A DNA stretch of 64,000 nt, taken from positions 1 through 64,000 of the forward strand of contig JBGAGV010000017.1 in assembly GCA_044226525.1 (NCBI GenBank), written 5' to 3'. This DNA is from VFJQ01 sp044226525. Lineage in GTDB: Bacteria; Verrucomicrobiota; Verrucomicrobiia; Chthoniobacterales; Chthoniobacteraceae. The position numbers and the translations under genes were made by a program. Each line of letters opens with the position of its first letter. The first letter of the stretch is position 1. The notes under the pieces were generated by a model that saw only the letters and a program-made list of their open reading frames with translations, ran no database searches and was not told the origin of the DNA. Shown here in pieces: positions 18,189-26,428 of the stretch.

Positions 18189-18206
18189 CCCGGCTTCGAA
18201 GCCGGG
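18185..18206 (+). repeat. GTAGC-headed palindromic element, copy 1
   Basis: A GTAGC is followed directly by the perfect palindrome cccggcttcgaagccggg (18189-18206). The TAG is the stop codon of the hydrolase gene. Similar elements occur at 19023-19046, 35392-35415 and 50356-50403. It may act as a terminator or a REP-like element, though no T-run follows. Confidence 0.55.
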
Positions 18207-18309
18207 TGGCGCGGCGAGCTTCGGCCGATGCAAATCTGTGTTCAGTAGCACGAGCTACGATGAATCTTCGTTTTCCTAACCCTTGGAATTCGAGTAATAG
18301 CTTCCTTGT

Positions 18310-18975
18310 ATGACGCTCGAAGCCACGCTCGAACCATTGCTGCACTCGCCGCGGCTCCCGGAAATCGTCGATGCGTTGCAAGCCCACATCCGTGCGGAGA
18401 GCGCGGCGCGGCAGCGCTTTTATCAGGAGATGACCGACGCGGAAAAGGTCGAGTTCATCGAAGGCGTCACCATCCTGCACTCGCCGGCGCGTGAAGTGCA
18501 TCTGGTCGTGCGCGATCACATTCATTTTCTCCTCAGCGCATATGTCCGCCTGCACAACCTGGGCGCAGTGCGGGGCGAAAAATGCCTGTGCGTTTTTCCT
18601 CGCAACGACTATGAGCCGGACGTCGTTTTTTTCGGCTCGGAAAAGGCAGCGCAATTTCGGCCGAGCACCATGAAATTTCCGGTGCCCGATCTCGCCGTGG
18701 AAATTCTCTCGGACAGCACCGCCCAGCGAGACCGGGGAGTGAAATTCGAAGATTACGAAGCCCACGGCGTGCAGGAATACTGGCTGGTCGAGGCCGAACA
18801 GCAGTGGGTCGAGCAATATCTACTTCGCGACGGGCGCTTTGAACTGACGCTCAAATCCGGAACGGGCGAAATCGCGAGCCCCACGATTCGCGGGCTGCGT
18901 CTGCCTTTGGGCGCGTTCTTCGGCGAGGCCGAAAACGTGGCGGCGCTGAAGACATTGATGTCCCCCGCAGGCTAA
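18310..18975 (+). CDS. Uma2 family (DUF820) putative endonuclease
   Basis: The 221-residue protein is a Uma2/DUF820 member of the PD-(D/E)XK nuclease superfamily. Catalytic residues are visible: Asp104 in YEPDVVFF, Asp127 and Glu131 in VPDLAVEIL, and Lys145 in the following DRGVKFEDYE helix. The YWLVEAEQQ strand after it is also typical. These proteins are numerous in Cyanobacteria and PVC bacteria, often in multiple copies, and their target is unknown. It is flanked by two GTAGC palindromic elements, has no operon partner and is complete. Confidence 0.88.
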   Translation: MTLEATLEPLLHSPRLPEIVDALQAHIRAESAARQRFYQEMTDAEKVEFIEGVTILHSPAREVHLVVRDHIHFLLSAYVRLHNLGAVRGEKCLCVFPRNDYEPDVVFFGSEKAAQFRPSTMKFPVPDLAVEILSDSTAQRDRGVKFEDYEAHGVQEYWLVEAEQQWVEQYLLRDGRFELTLKSGTGEIASPTIRGLRLPLGAFFGEAENVAALKTLMSPAG

Positions 18976-19022
18976 CCGGTCACTTCGAGGTTTCCGGTCA
19001 GCAAAACCGGTTTCACGCGCCT

Positions 19023-19046
19023 CTCGGCTCAGGAGAGCCGAGCTAC
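19023..19046 (-). repeat. GTAGC-headed palindromic element, copy 2
   Basis: Read on the minus strand it is GTAGCTCGGCTCTCCTGAGCCGAG, with 8-bp arms (19023-19030 and 19035-19042) and a 4-bp spacer. The TAG is the stop codon of the dehydrogenase gene ending at 19043. The arms are nearly identical to the copy at 35396-35415. Confidence 0.6.
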
Positions 19047-21811
19047 TTCTTCGGCTTTGCCTTCGCTTTCGGCTTGGGCTCGGCTTTGGCCTGAGCTTCG
19101 GGGGCGCCGAGGGGTTGCTTGAGCTCGGCTTCGGTCCAGGTTTTGGCGCGGCCCTGGGTGAGGGCGCGGACTTTGGCGACGTCTTCGGGAGCGACAGGTG
19201 AAGCACCGTGGTCCCATTCGCGGCGGATGTAGGTCAGCACAGCCGCGAGGTCGGCATCCGGGAACATGCCGAGCGGCGGCATTTCGAGGGAGAACTTGGT
19301 GCCGCCGACGGTGATCGGGCCGGTGAGACCGTGGAGCACGACGCGGATCGGACGATCGGCCTGGCCGAGAACCCACTCGGAGTTGAGCAGCGGCGGGGCA
19401 AGATTGGCGAGGCCGGTGCCGGTCGGCTGATGGCAGGCGGCACACACCGACATGTAGAGCGCCTTGCCCTTGTCGAAGAGCGCCTGCTGCTCGGCGGTGA
19501 GCGGTTTGATTTCCGGCAGCGGTTTGACGCCGGGTTTGTTCGGCCAGTAAAGCTCCGCGTCGATTTTGCCGAGCGCGGACTTGAGCGAACCAGTGGCCGT
19601 CTTCTGCAGCGCCACAAACGCGGCGGGCTCGGCTTCCATGCGAATCGGGTTCGGCGAGGGTTTCTTCGGAGCCATGGCCGTGAAGATCAGGTTCTGACGC
19701 GCGGCGGGCTGCGCGGCGGCGAGCGCGAGCATGCGGGCGATGCGGGAGCCGCGGCGTTCGCTCATCACGCAACTGGCGAGGGTTTCGATGGCTTTGGTCG
19801 GCGCGAATTTCGTATCGTCCGCGGCGGGTTCCTTGAGCAGAGCCTCGAGGAATTCGAGTTCGCGACCGGTGAGACCGCTGGCGACCGCTTCACCGACCAT
19901 GGCGGCGTGCGACGGCGGCGGAGTGGAACTCTTGGGTTTCCCGGTTTTGGCGTCTTTTTCCCCCGAGGCGGGAGCGGGGGCAGGAGCAGGTTCTTTCGCG
20001 GCGGCAACGCCTTCGTTTTTAAGCAGCGTCACGAGTGCTTTCTCGACCTCCGGGCCGGGTTGATCGCTGAGCTTGAACGCGAGGTGCAGGCGCAGCTCGG
20101 GGTCAGCCTTCACGACGAGTTGGATCAGTTCCGGCGTGAGCGCAATGTCGGCGAGGCGAACGGCGGCGGCGCGCACTTTCACGTCGTTATCGGCCAGCCG
20201 CGCTTTCACGATCTCCGGTGTCAGTGCGCCGAGACCTTCGAGCGTCCAGAGCGCATGCAGACGAGCGAGCGAATCCCGGCTTTCGCTCGCGAGTTTCGCG
20301 ATGGCGGGCACGACCGCCTTGTCCCCTCGCTCTACGAGCACGCGCTGCGCCGTGTCACGCACCCAGCCGTTCGCATGCGCAAGGAAAGGAACAAGGTCGG
20401 CGGTTTCTTTCGGCAGCTTGGTCGCTCTCGGCTTCGCGCCGTCGGGCACAATGCGGTAGATGCGGCCGAGGTTGAAGGGCGTCTCCAGCTTCCGCTCGAT
20501 GATATTGGCGGCGAGATAATAGGTGATGAAACCTTTGTGCTGGATGACGCCGCGCGCCATGTCCACGAGGTAGAGCGCACCATCGGGACCGGTGTAGGCA
20601 TTCACGGGGCGGAAACGCTCATCGTTCGAGGTGATGAATTCCTTCCCTTCATACGCGTGCTTCGCGTTGACCACGCCCCCCTTTTCGCTGAGCACGAGCC
20701 GCTTCACCAGCATGCCGCTCGGCTCGGGGATGAAGGCGTTGCCGCGATATTCCTTCGGGAAAAGATCGCCGCGATAAATCGTGGCGCCACACGTGGCGGT
20801 GCAGCTTTTCAACGTGCCATCTTCACGCAGCGTGGTGTCGTTGTAGCCGCGGTTAACCCCGGGCGTCATGACGCTCGGCCAGGTCGTCTGGATTTTGGTG
20901 GTCTGGTAATTAATCGCGCTGCGCGAGGCGAGGCGCAGATTGCGGGCGTAGTAGCCGGGTGTGACCAGGTCGAGCCGGAGGAAATCGCTGTTGTAGTTAA
21001 AATACTGCCGGCCCCAGTTGTCCTGCGTTCGGCCCCACTGGCCGAAACCAGTCGTCGTTTCGCGGAGGAACTGGCCGCCTTGGTAGCGGTAGCGGAAGCT
21101 GTGGCCGTTCGACCAGATCCAGTTGTCCATCATCCACGTGGGCGAATTCGCCATGTGCTCGGGCTGGCCGCCCTGGGTCGCGTAGGCATCGTGAATGATC
21201 TCCACCTTGTCGGACACGCCGTCGCCGTCGGTGTCGTGGAAAAACTTGAGGTTCGGCGGCTCCGCGATGATCGCCCCGTCGCCGATCGCCATGACGGCTC
21301 GCGGCATGAGGAGATTGTCGGCGAAGATGGTTTTCTTGTCGTAAACCCCGTCACCGTCGGTGTCCTCCAGGCGGCTGACACGGCCAATGGCCTGGTCTTC
21401 GCCGGTGCCGTCCATGTCGTGCATGTAACCGCGCATTTCGGCCACATACATCCGGGCCTGGTCGTCCCAGCTCACCGCGATGGGCGAATCGATCATCGGC
21501 TCCGACGCCACGAGTTCGGCGTGGAAGCCTTTCGGGAGCTTGATGCTCTTGAGCTCTTCCTGCGCCGTCAGCGGCTTCGGCGCGGGGGGATGAAATTTCA
21601 GCACTGGGTTTTCCGGGCCACCACCCGCGCGCTTGATCTTCGGGCCAGTGTCGGTCCCGGCATCAGCCGAGGTTCCCTCTGCAGGTTTCGCGGCTTCGGC
21701 GGCAGCCGGCGCGGCAGGTTTGGAGTCTTTCGCCGGAGCTTTGGGAGCGTCCGCAGCATGCGCGGCACAGGCAAGGCAGACGAGAGGGAGCAGGGAGACG
21801 CGGTGGTGCAT
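19043..21811 (-). CDS. PVC-type membrane-bound dehydrogenase with HEAT repeats and C-terminal cytochrome c
   Basis: The 922-residue secreted protein has a signal peptide (VSLLPLVCLACAAHA) and an Ala/Lys/Pro-rich linker to about residue 75. The N-terminal TIGR02604-type beta-propeller ('putative membrane-bound dehydrogenase') follows, with the signatures VSWDDQARMYVAEMRGY near residue 108 and VSRLEDTDGDGVYDKKTIF near residue 145. Helical HEAT-like repeats fill about residues 470-600, and a class I cytochrome c domain closes the protein with CAACH at 790-794 and a candidate sixth haem ligand Met in LEMPPLGMFPDADLAAVL. The last 15 residues are a KPKAKAKPKK basic tail. It probably oxidises a sugar or alcohol in the periplasm and passes electrons through its own haem. 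It stands alone. Confidence 0.88.
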   Translation of the reverse strand: MHHRVSLLPLVCLACAAHAADAPKAPAKDSKPAAPAAAEAAKPAEGTSADAGTDTGPKIKRAGGGPENPVLKFHPPAPKPLTAQEELKSIKLPKGFHAELVASEPMIDSPIAVSWDDQARMYVAEMRGYMHDMDGTGEDQAIGRVSRLEDTDGDGVYDKKTIFADNLLMPRAVMAIGDGAIIAEPPNLKFFHDTDGDGVSDKVEIIHDAYATQGGQPEHMANSPTWMMDNWIWSNGHSFRYRYQGGQFLRETTTGFGQWGRTQDNWGRQYFNYNSDFLRLDLVTPGYYARNLRLASRSAINYQTTKIQTTWPSVMTPGVNRGYNDTTLREDGTLKSCTATCGATIYRGDLFPKEYRGNAFIPEPSGMLVKRLVLSEKGGVVNAKHAYEGKEFITSNDERFRPVNAYTGPDGALYLVDMARGVIQHKGFITYYLAANIIERKLETPFNLGRIYRIVPDGAKPRATKLPKETADLVPFLAHANGWVRDTAQRVLVERGDKAVVPAIAKLASESRDSLARLHALWTLEGLGALTPEIVKARLADNDVKVRAAAVRLADIALTPELIQLVVKADPELRLHLAFKLSDQPGPEVEKALVTLLKNEGVAAAKEPAPAPAPASGEKDAKTGKPKSSTPPPSHAAMVGEAVASGLTGRELEFLEALLKEPAADDTKFAPTKAIETLASCVMSERRGSRIARMLALAAAQPAARQNLIFTAMAPKKPSPNPIRMEAEPAAFVALQKTATGSLKSALGKIDAELYWPNKPGVKPLPEIKPLTAEQQALFDKGKALYMSVCAACHQPTGTGLANLAPPLLNSEWVLGQADRPIRVVLHGLTGPITVGGTKFSLEMPPLGMFPDADLAAVLTYIRREWDHGASPVAPEDVAKVRALTQGRAKTWTEAELKQPLGAPEAQAKAEPKPKAKAKPKK

Positions 21812-22411
21812 GGAGAAAAAGGGCTGCTAACTAAACCCGCGACGCGCGACGTGCAAAGTGCGGCGGATGTTCACACGTCAACCTGAGGGAAGCAGGCATG
21901 GAGCGCTGGCGTCCCGCCGACCGCGAACCGGGCATGCGGAGCAGGGGTGTTTCCCGTCCTGGTAGAAGAATGCATGCTGATCCGGTTGGTTGACCAAACG
22001 CGCTCGGCGAAGCGGCGGAGCGGCGGCTCGCACAATAGTGTGTTTATTGTGTCTGTTCCTCCCCGACGAGCCGCAGGGCCAGCCAGTGCGCCAGCGAATC
22101 GAGAAGCGATGGCTGACCCTCCTTACCGCTCTCCTCGGCAACCCGGATCGCTTCTGTGGCGCGCAGGCCGGAGGGAGGCGGAGAAATTCAACACAGAGGC
22201 GTAAAGGCTGCAGAGCGGGAACGGGGAGAAATTCAGCGGCGGACGGCGCGTGATTCCGGCCTTGCTGGGGAAACTCGTTTCGGCGTGGAGGCGGCGGAAG
22301 CATGTCCTGCCTTTTCGTCCTCAATCGCCGCCAGGGCGAACCGACGGTTCCGTCCATTCCGTCGGATCCCACTATTTTTTCGCCGGAGGCCGACTCAGCG
22401 CTCCATGGCAA
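21812..22411. other. Intergenic region with no supportable gene
   Basis: About 600 bp lie between the dehydrogenase start and the pseudopilin terminator. Frames are open on both strands, but their translations are Arg/Pro-rich and resemble nothing. Positions near 22185-22215 (attcaacacagaggcgtaaa) are a decayed relative of the 'cagaggcgcagag' filler at 2466. The promoter of the dehydrogenase gene should lie near 21815-21900. Confidence 0.5.
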
Positions 22412-22446
22412 ACAAAAACGCCTCCCGGCAAACCGGGAGGCGTTTT
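22412..22446. terminator. Bidirectional Rho-independent terminator
   Basis: A perfect 10-bp stem (cgcctcccgg at 22419-22428, ccgggaggcg at 22433-22442) with a CAAA loop is flanked by TTTT on the plus strand and by a T-run on the minus strand (the AAAAAC at 22413-22419). It lies 30 bp downstream of the pseudopilin stop. Confidence 0.9.
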
Positions 22447-22475
22447 GAAAAAGCAGAGTGAACTGCGCTCGGGGC

Positions 22476-23195
22476 TTACTTGGGATTCAGCACCTTGCAG
22501 CCGACGAGCCACGGATCGTCATTCGAACTGTCTTCGGTGAAGAGGTTGCGATTGCCCTGGCCTCTGCGGGTGACGGTGAAGGTCTGGCTGTTGCAACGCT
22601 CTTCCTTCGCGCTGCCGTCGTTGCGAACGACGATGGCGACCTTGCCTTTCCAGACGGCACCGTAATCGCCTTCCTTGGCCGAGTATTTCGGATCGGACTC
22701 GCTGCCTTGGGTGAAGCCGTCGGCGATGATCGGCCAGCTGGCATTGGAGACTTCGCTCAGGCCACGGACGTAGGCGTAGGTGTTTTCGCCCTGTTCGAGG
22801 ACTTTGTTACGGCTGCTGATGTCGTTATCCGGGCCCTTGGCGGCGCCGTTCTGGTCTTTGCACCAGCGGGAGGAGGGATTGCCGAAGGGGGACTCGTTGG
22901 CGAGGTAGCCGGGAATGAGGTTGGCGAACGCGCCGTTCGCGTCTTTCACTTCGCCACTAGCGTTCGCGTCGTCCTCATTTTCCTTCGTCGGATACGAGCC
23001 GTCGTGGTCGCCGGCGAACATCTTCAACGCGGGGAAGACGCCTTTGGCCTGGGACAAGCACTTGATGCGGAGGGCTTTTTCCTGCGCGCTGCCGTAAACC
23101 GGGATGGCGATGCTGGCGAGGAGCGCGATGATCGCGATCACGACCAGCAGTTCGATGAGGGTGAAGCCTTGTTGAGAAGGGCGGATTGATTTCAT
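22476..23195 (-). CDS. Type II secretion-like pseudopilin (prepilin-type N-terminal methylation)
   Basis: The start is placed at the ATG at 23195, giving 239 residues and a short leader ending in Gly10. Prepilin peptidase would cut before Phe11 in GFTLIELLVVIAIIALL, with the conserved Glu5 of the mature protein present. The rest is a globular domain with four cysteines in all, rich in Asp, Asn and Gly (GSYPTKENEDDANASGE), like the PVC pseudopilins that occur in dozens of copies per genome. No secretion ATPase or secretin gene is adjacent, so it may be a minor or specialised surface pilin. A strong terminator follows. Confidence 0.88.
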   Translation of the reverse strand: MKSIRPSQQGFTLIELLVVIAIIALLASIAIPVYGSAQEKALRIKCLSQAKGVFPALKMFAGDHDGSYPTKENEDDANASGEVKDANGAFANLIPGYLANESPFGNPSSRWCKDQNGAAKGPDNDISSRNKVLEQGENTYAYVRGLSEVSNASWPIIADGFTQGSESDPKYSAKEGDYGAVWKGKVAIVVRNDGSAKEERCNSQTFTVTRRGQGNRNLFTEDSSNDDPWLVGCKVLNPK

Positions 23196-23474
23196 GAGGT
23201 GAGTTTCTGCGGGAGTAGGGTGGGCCAGCATACGAGCCCGATTTCCGGCGGCAATCCCTTTGTCGCCATGAGCACAGGAAATTTTTGCCATGGGAACATG
23301 GCGATAACACAACGGTAACAATTGGGGCCCCGGCGCGTCCCGCGCCGGTCTGCTGCTTCTTCTTCATCTCCTTCTGCCTCCCAGCATCGCCGCAGGGAAG
23401 GAGATGAAGAAGCAGAGAGCTTCTGCCCGCGCTTGCATTCTCCCCACCAGAAGGGCTATCCCCCGTAACCCGGC

Positions 23475-24311
23475 TTGAAAATTCTTCGCAACATTCCGGC
23501 GACTCGACGCTTTGTGCGCACCGCGGCTCATCCGCTCGTGCTGGTGCCGACCATGGGCGCACTGCACTCCGGGCACGCTTCACTCGTCCAGCGCGCCCGG
23601 CGGCTCGCCGGACCCGAGGGGACCGTAGTGGTATCGATCTTCGTCAATCCGACGCAGTTCGGCCCGAAGGAGGATTTCAGCCGCTACCCCCGCACCTTCC
23701 AAGCCGACCGGGAACTCTGCACCGCCCATGGGGCGGATGCGATCTTCGCCCCCGCGACGCTCTACGAGGCGGATCACTCCACGTGGGTGAATGAAGAGAT
23801 CGTCTCGGGCCCGCTGTGCGGTTCATCGCGGCCGGGACATTTTCGCGGAGTCTGCACCGTGGTGTTGAAGCTCTTCACCATCGTGCAGCCGGACATCGCG
23901 GTCTTTGGCCTGAAGGATTACCAGCAGTGTGCGGTGATCCGCCGCATGGTGCGCGACCTGAATGTGCCGGTGCGCATCGTCGCCGCCCCGACCGTGCGCG
24001 AAGGCGACGGCCTCGCGCTGAGCTCGCGCAATACCTACCTCTCGCCAGAGGAACGCGCACAGGCCCCCGTTATTCGCCAGGCTTTGCTCGCTGCCCAGGC
24101 TACCTGGCGGCGCGGGGTGCGCGAAGGCGAGAAACTTCGCCGCCTCGTGTGGCAGACGGTTTCCACCGCTCCCCTCGCCCGCATCGACTACGTAGAAGTG
24201 GTCGATGGTGCCTCGCTCGCGCCGGTCGAACACGCCGAACGCGGCGCGGTCATCGCCGCGGCGGTGTTTTTCGGAAAGACGCGGTTGATCGACAATATTT
24301 CCCTGAAGTGA
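23475..24311 (+). CDS. panC: Pantothenate synthetase
   Basis: PanC joins pantoate and beta-alanine with ATP to make pantothenate, the precursor of coenzyme A. The 278-residue protein has the nucleotidyltransferase motif PTMGALHSGH at residues 25-34, FVNPTQFGPKEDFSRYPR near residue 56, RPGHFRGVCTVV near residue 118, LKDYQQ near residue 150 and LSSRNTYLSPEER near residue 178, all at the expected spacing. The start is TTG at 23475, chosen because the N-terminus MKILRNIPATRRF matches the family; no good ribosome binding site precedes it. The TGA stop overlaps the nadB GTG start (GTGA). Confidence 0.95.
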   Translation: MKILRNIPATRRFVRTAAHPLVLVPTMGALHSGHASLVQRARRLAGPEGTVVVSIFVNPTQFGPKEDFSRYPRTFQADRELCTAHGADAIFAPATLYEADHSTWVNEEIVSGPLCGSSRPGHFRGVCTVVLKLFTIVQPDIAVFGLKDYQQCAVIRRMVRDLNVPVRIVAAPTVREGDGLALSSRNTYLSPEERAQAPVIRQALLAAQATWRRGVREGEKLRRLVWQTVSTAPLARIDYVEVVDGASLAPVEHAERGAVIAAAVFFGKTRLIDNISLK

Positions 24312-25909
24312 AGCGTTTCGATTTCCTCGTCATCGGCTCCGGCATCGCGGGGCTTTCTTTCGCCATCGGCGCGGCCCGGCACGGGACCGTCGCCCTCGTC
24401 ACCAAACGCGGCCGCGGCGCTTCCAACACCGCCTGGGCTCAGGGCGGCATCGCTTCGGTCACCAGCACGGAAGATTCGTTTGAACTGCACGTGCGCGACA
24501 CCCTCGAAGCAGGGGCGGGCTTGTGCGACGAGGATGTGGTCCGCTCCATCGTGACCGACGGCCCGGCGCGCATTCAGGAACTCGTGACCCTCGGCGTTCA
24601 CTTCGACGAACGCGAAAACGGCGGCACGCACGAGTTCGACCTCGGCAAGGAAGGCGGGCACTCGAAGCGCCGCATCCTCCACTCCCGCGATGTCACCGGG
24701 CGGGAAATCGAGCGTGCGCTGCTCGCTGCTGTGGCGCAGGAGAAAAACATCCTCGTCCTTGAGAACCACATGGCGGTCGATCTCATCACGCTGGGGAAAC
24801 TCGGCTACGTCTCGACCGATCGCTGCCTTGGCGCCTACGTCTTGAACGAGGCCAGCGGCGAAGTGCTCACCGTGCGTAGCGATCGTGTGGTGCTGGCCAC
24901 GGGCGGGTGCGGGCGCGTGTATCTTTATACCACCAATCCGGGCATCGCGACCGGCGACGGCGTGGCCATGGCATGGCGCGCGGGGGCGCGGATCGCGAAC
25001 ATGGAGTTCATCCAGTTTCACCCGACCTGCCTCTACCACCCGCAGGCGCGCAACTTCCTCATCACCGAAGCCATCCGCGGCGAAGGCGGGCGGCTCGTCG
25101 ATGCGAAGGGCAAGGCGTTCATGGAACGCTACGACGCGCGCAAGGATCTCGCGCCGCGCGACATCGTGGCCCGGGCCATCGATGCGGAGATGAAACGCAC
25201 GGGCGCGAACTGCGTGTATCTCGACATCACGCACCAGCCGCCGGAATTCGTGCGCGAGCGGTTCCCGAACATTTACGAAAACTGCCTGCGGCTCGGCATC
25301 GACATCACCACCCAGCCGATTCCCGTGGTGCCGGCTGCGCATTACCAATGCGGCGGCGTGGAGACCGATGAAAACGGCGCCTCCAGCCTGCCGGGCCTCC
25401 ACGCCATCGGCGAAGTGGCCTGCACCGGCCTGCACGGCGCGAACCGGCTCGCGAGCAATTCCCTGCTCGAAGCCTGCGTGCTGGCGCATCGCTGTCTGGA
25501 ATCCTTGCAGAAAGAACCCGCCGCCGAATCCGATACCTGGCTGCGCGACCTGGAGTTGCCCGCTTGGAAAAGTGGCGCCGCCGTGGACGTGGACGAACTC
25601 GTCGTCATCTATCACAACTGGGACGAAATCCGCCGGCTGATGTGGGATTACGTCGGCATCGTCCGCACCACCAAACGTCTCCAGCGCGCCGCCACCCGGC
25701 TGCGCAACCTCGAACGGGAGATCCAGGAGTTTTATTGGGGCTTCAAGGTCACCACCGACATCCTCGAACTGCGCAATCTCTGCTGCGTCGCCAGCCTCAT
25801 CGTGGATTGCGCGCTGCTGCGGAAGGAATCCCGCGGCCTGCACTATACGCTCGATTACCCCGAACCGAACGAAGCAATGCGGCGAAACTCCGTGCTGCGC
25901 CGGGCGTAA
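24308..25909 (+). CDS. nadB: L-aspartate oxidase
   Basis: NadB oxidises L-aspartate to iminoaspartate, the first step of de novo NAD synthesis, using FAD. The 533-residue protein starts at GTG 24308, overlapping the panC stop by 4 bp. Visible motifs are FLVIGSGIAGLSFAIGAA (FAD), SNTAWAQGGIASV near residue 40, HSRDVTGREIERAL near residue 124, FIQFHPTCLYHP near residue 236, EGGRLVDAKG near residue 260, PAAHYQCGGVETDENGAS near residue 343 and ANRLASNSLLEACV near residue 378. The C-terminal helical domain is present. It shares aspartate metabolism with pantothenate synthesis, since beta-alanine derives from aspartate, which may explain the coupling to panC. nadA and nadC are not here. Confidence 0.95.
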   Translation: MKRFDFLVIGSGIAGLSFAIGAARHGTVALVTKRGRGASNTAWAQGGIASVTSTEDSFELHVRDTLEAGAGLCDEDVVRSIVTDGPARIQELVTLGVHFDERENGGTHEFDLGKEGGHSKRRILHSRDVTGREIERALLAAVAQEKNILVLENHMAVDLITLGKLGYVSTDRCLGAYVLNEASGEVLTVRSDRVVLATGGCGRVYLYTTNPGIATGDGVAMAWRAGARIANMEFIQFHPTCLYHPQARNFLITEAIRGEGGRLVDAKGKAFMERYDARKDLAPRDIVARAIDAEMKRTGANCVYLDITHQPPEFVRERFPNIYENCLRLGIDITTQPIPVVPAAHYQCGGVETDENGASSLPGLHAIGEVACTGLHGANRLASNSLLEACVLAHRCLESLQKEPAAESDTWLRDLELPAWKSGAAVDVDELVVIYHNWDEIRRLMWDYVGIVRTTKRLQRAATRLRNLEREIQEFYWGFKVTTDILELRNLCCVASLIVDCALLRKESRGLHYTLDYPEPNEAMRRNSVLRRA

Positions 25910-25956
25910 CGGGCGTAACAGGATCGGACGAGTCCGACCGGTCTGACCTCCCCCTT

Positions 25957-25993
25957 AAAACGACAAAAGCACGCCACCCATCGGGCGGCGTGC
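25957..25993 (-). terminator. Rho-independent terminator of acpP
   Basis: The stem gcacgcc-a-ccc (25969-25979) pairs with ggg-c-ggcgtgc (25983-25993), with one mismatch and a 3-nt loop. On the minus strand it is followed by TTTTGTCGTTTT, the complement of 25957-25968. It lies 25 bp beyond the acpP stop. Confidence 0.85.
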
Positions 25994-26018
25994 TCTTGAG
26001 AAAAGGGGCCTGAGAGGC

Positions 26019-26264
26019 TTACTTCGCCTGCTTGCTCTCGATATAATCGATGACGTCACCGACTTTCTGGAGCTTCTCGGCGTCTTCGTCCGGCACTTCG
26101 ATGGAGAACTCTTCTTCAAAAGCCATGACCAGCTCGACGGTATCGAGCGAATCGGCGCCCAGGTCTTCGATAAACGACGCCTCGCGGGTGACTTGTTCAG
26201 GGTTCACGCCGAGCTGCTCGACGATGATGTCTTTCACTTTCTCTTCGATCGTTTTTTCGGACAT
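26019..26264 (-). CDS. acpP: Acyl carrier protein
   Basis: The 81-residue acidic protein is a standard ACP that carries growing fatty acyl chains on a 4'-phosphopantetheine arm. The attachment serine is Ser39 in LGADSLDTVELVM, and the helix II/III signatures FEEEFSIEVPDEDAE and VGDVIDYI are intact. Unlike the usual fabD-fabG-acpP-fabF cluster, the gene stands alone between two convergent or divergent genes and has its own terminator, so it is probably monocistronic. The ATG at 26264 fits the family N-terminus (MSEKTIEEKVKDII). Confidence 0.97.
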   Translation of the reverse strand: MSEKTIEEKVKDIIVEQLGVNPEQVTREASFIEDLGADSLDTVELVMAFEEEFSIEVPDEDAEKLQKVGDVIDYIESKQAK

Positions 26265-26428
26265 GGCTTGTAAGGGCTGGTGGTTTAAACTTGGTTTGGG
26301 GCGCAAAGGGGTAGCTAGCCTGCCCCGGTGCGCAATCCTTTTGTTCTGTGAATTTTTGCGCACAGGCGCAAAAGGCGCTTCACTCCGTTTTACATTTGCC
26401 GACACCCGCGCTACAGCGCCCGCCACCA

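Noticed and set aside
19208..21886. 892-codon plus frame opposite the PVC dehydrogenase
   Set aside because: Antisense shadow of a gene with signal peptide, propeller and CxxCH; composition is not protein-like.
21878..22411. 177-codon minus frame in the gap
   Set aside because: Arg/Pro-rich translation includes decayed filler sequence; no start signal or similarity.
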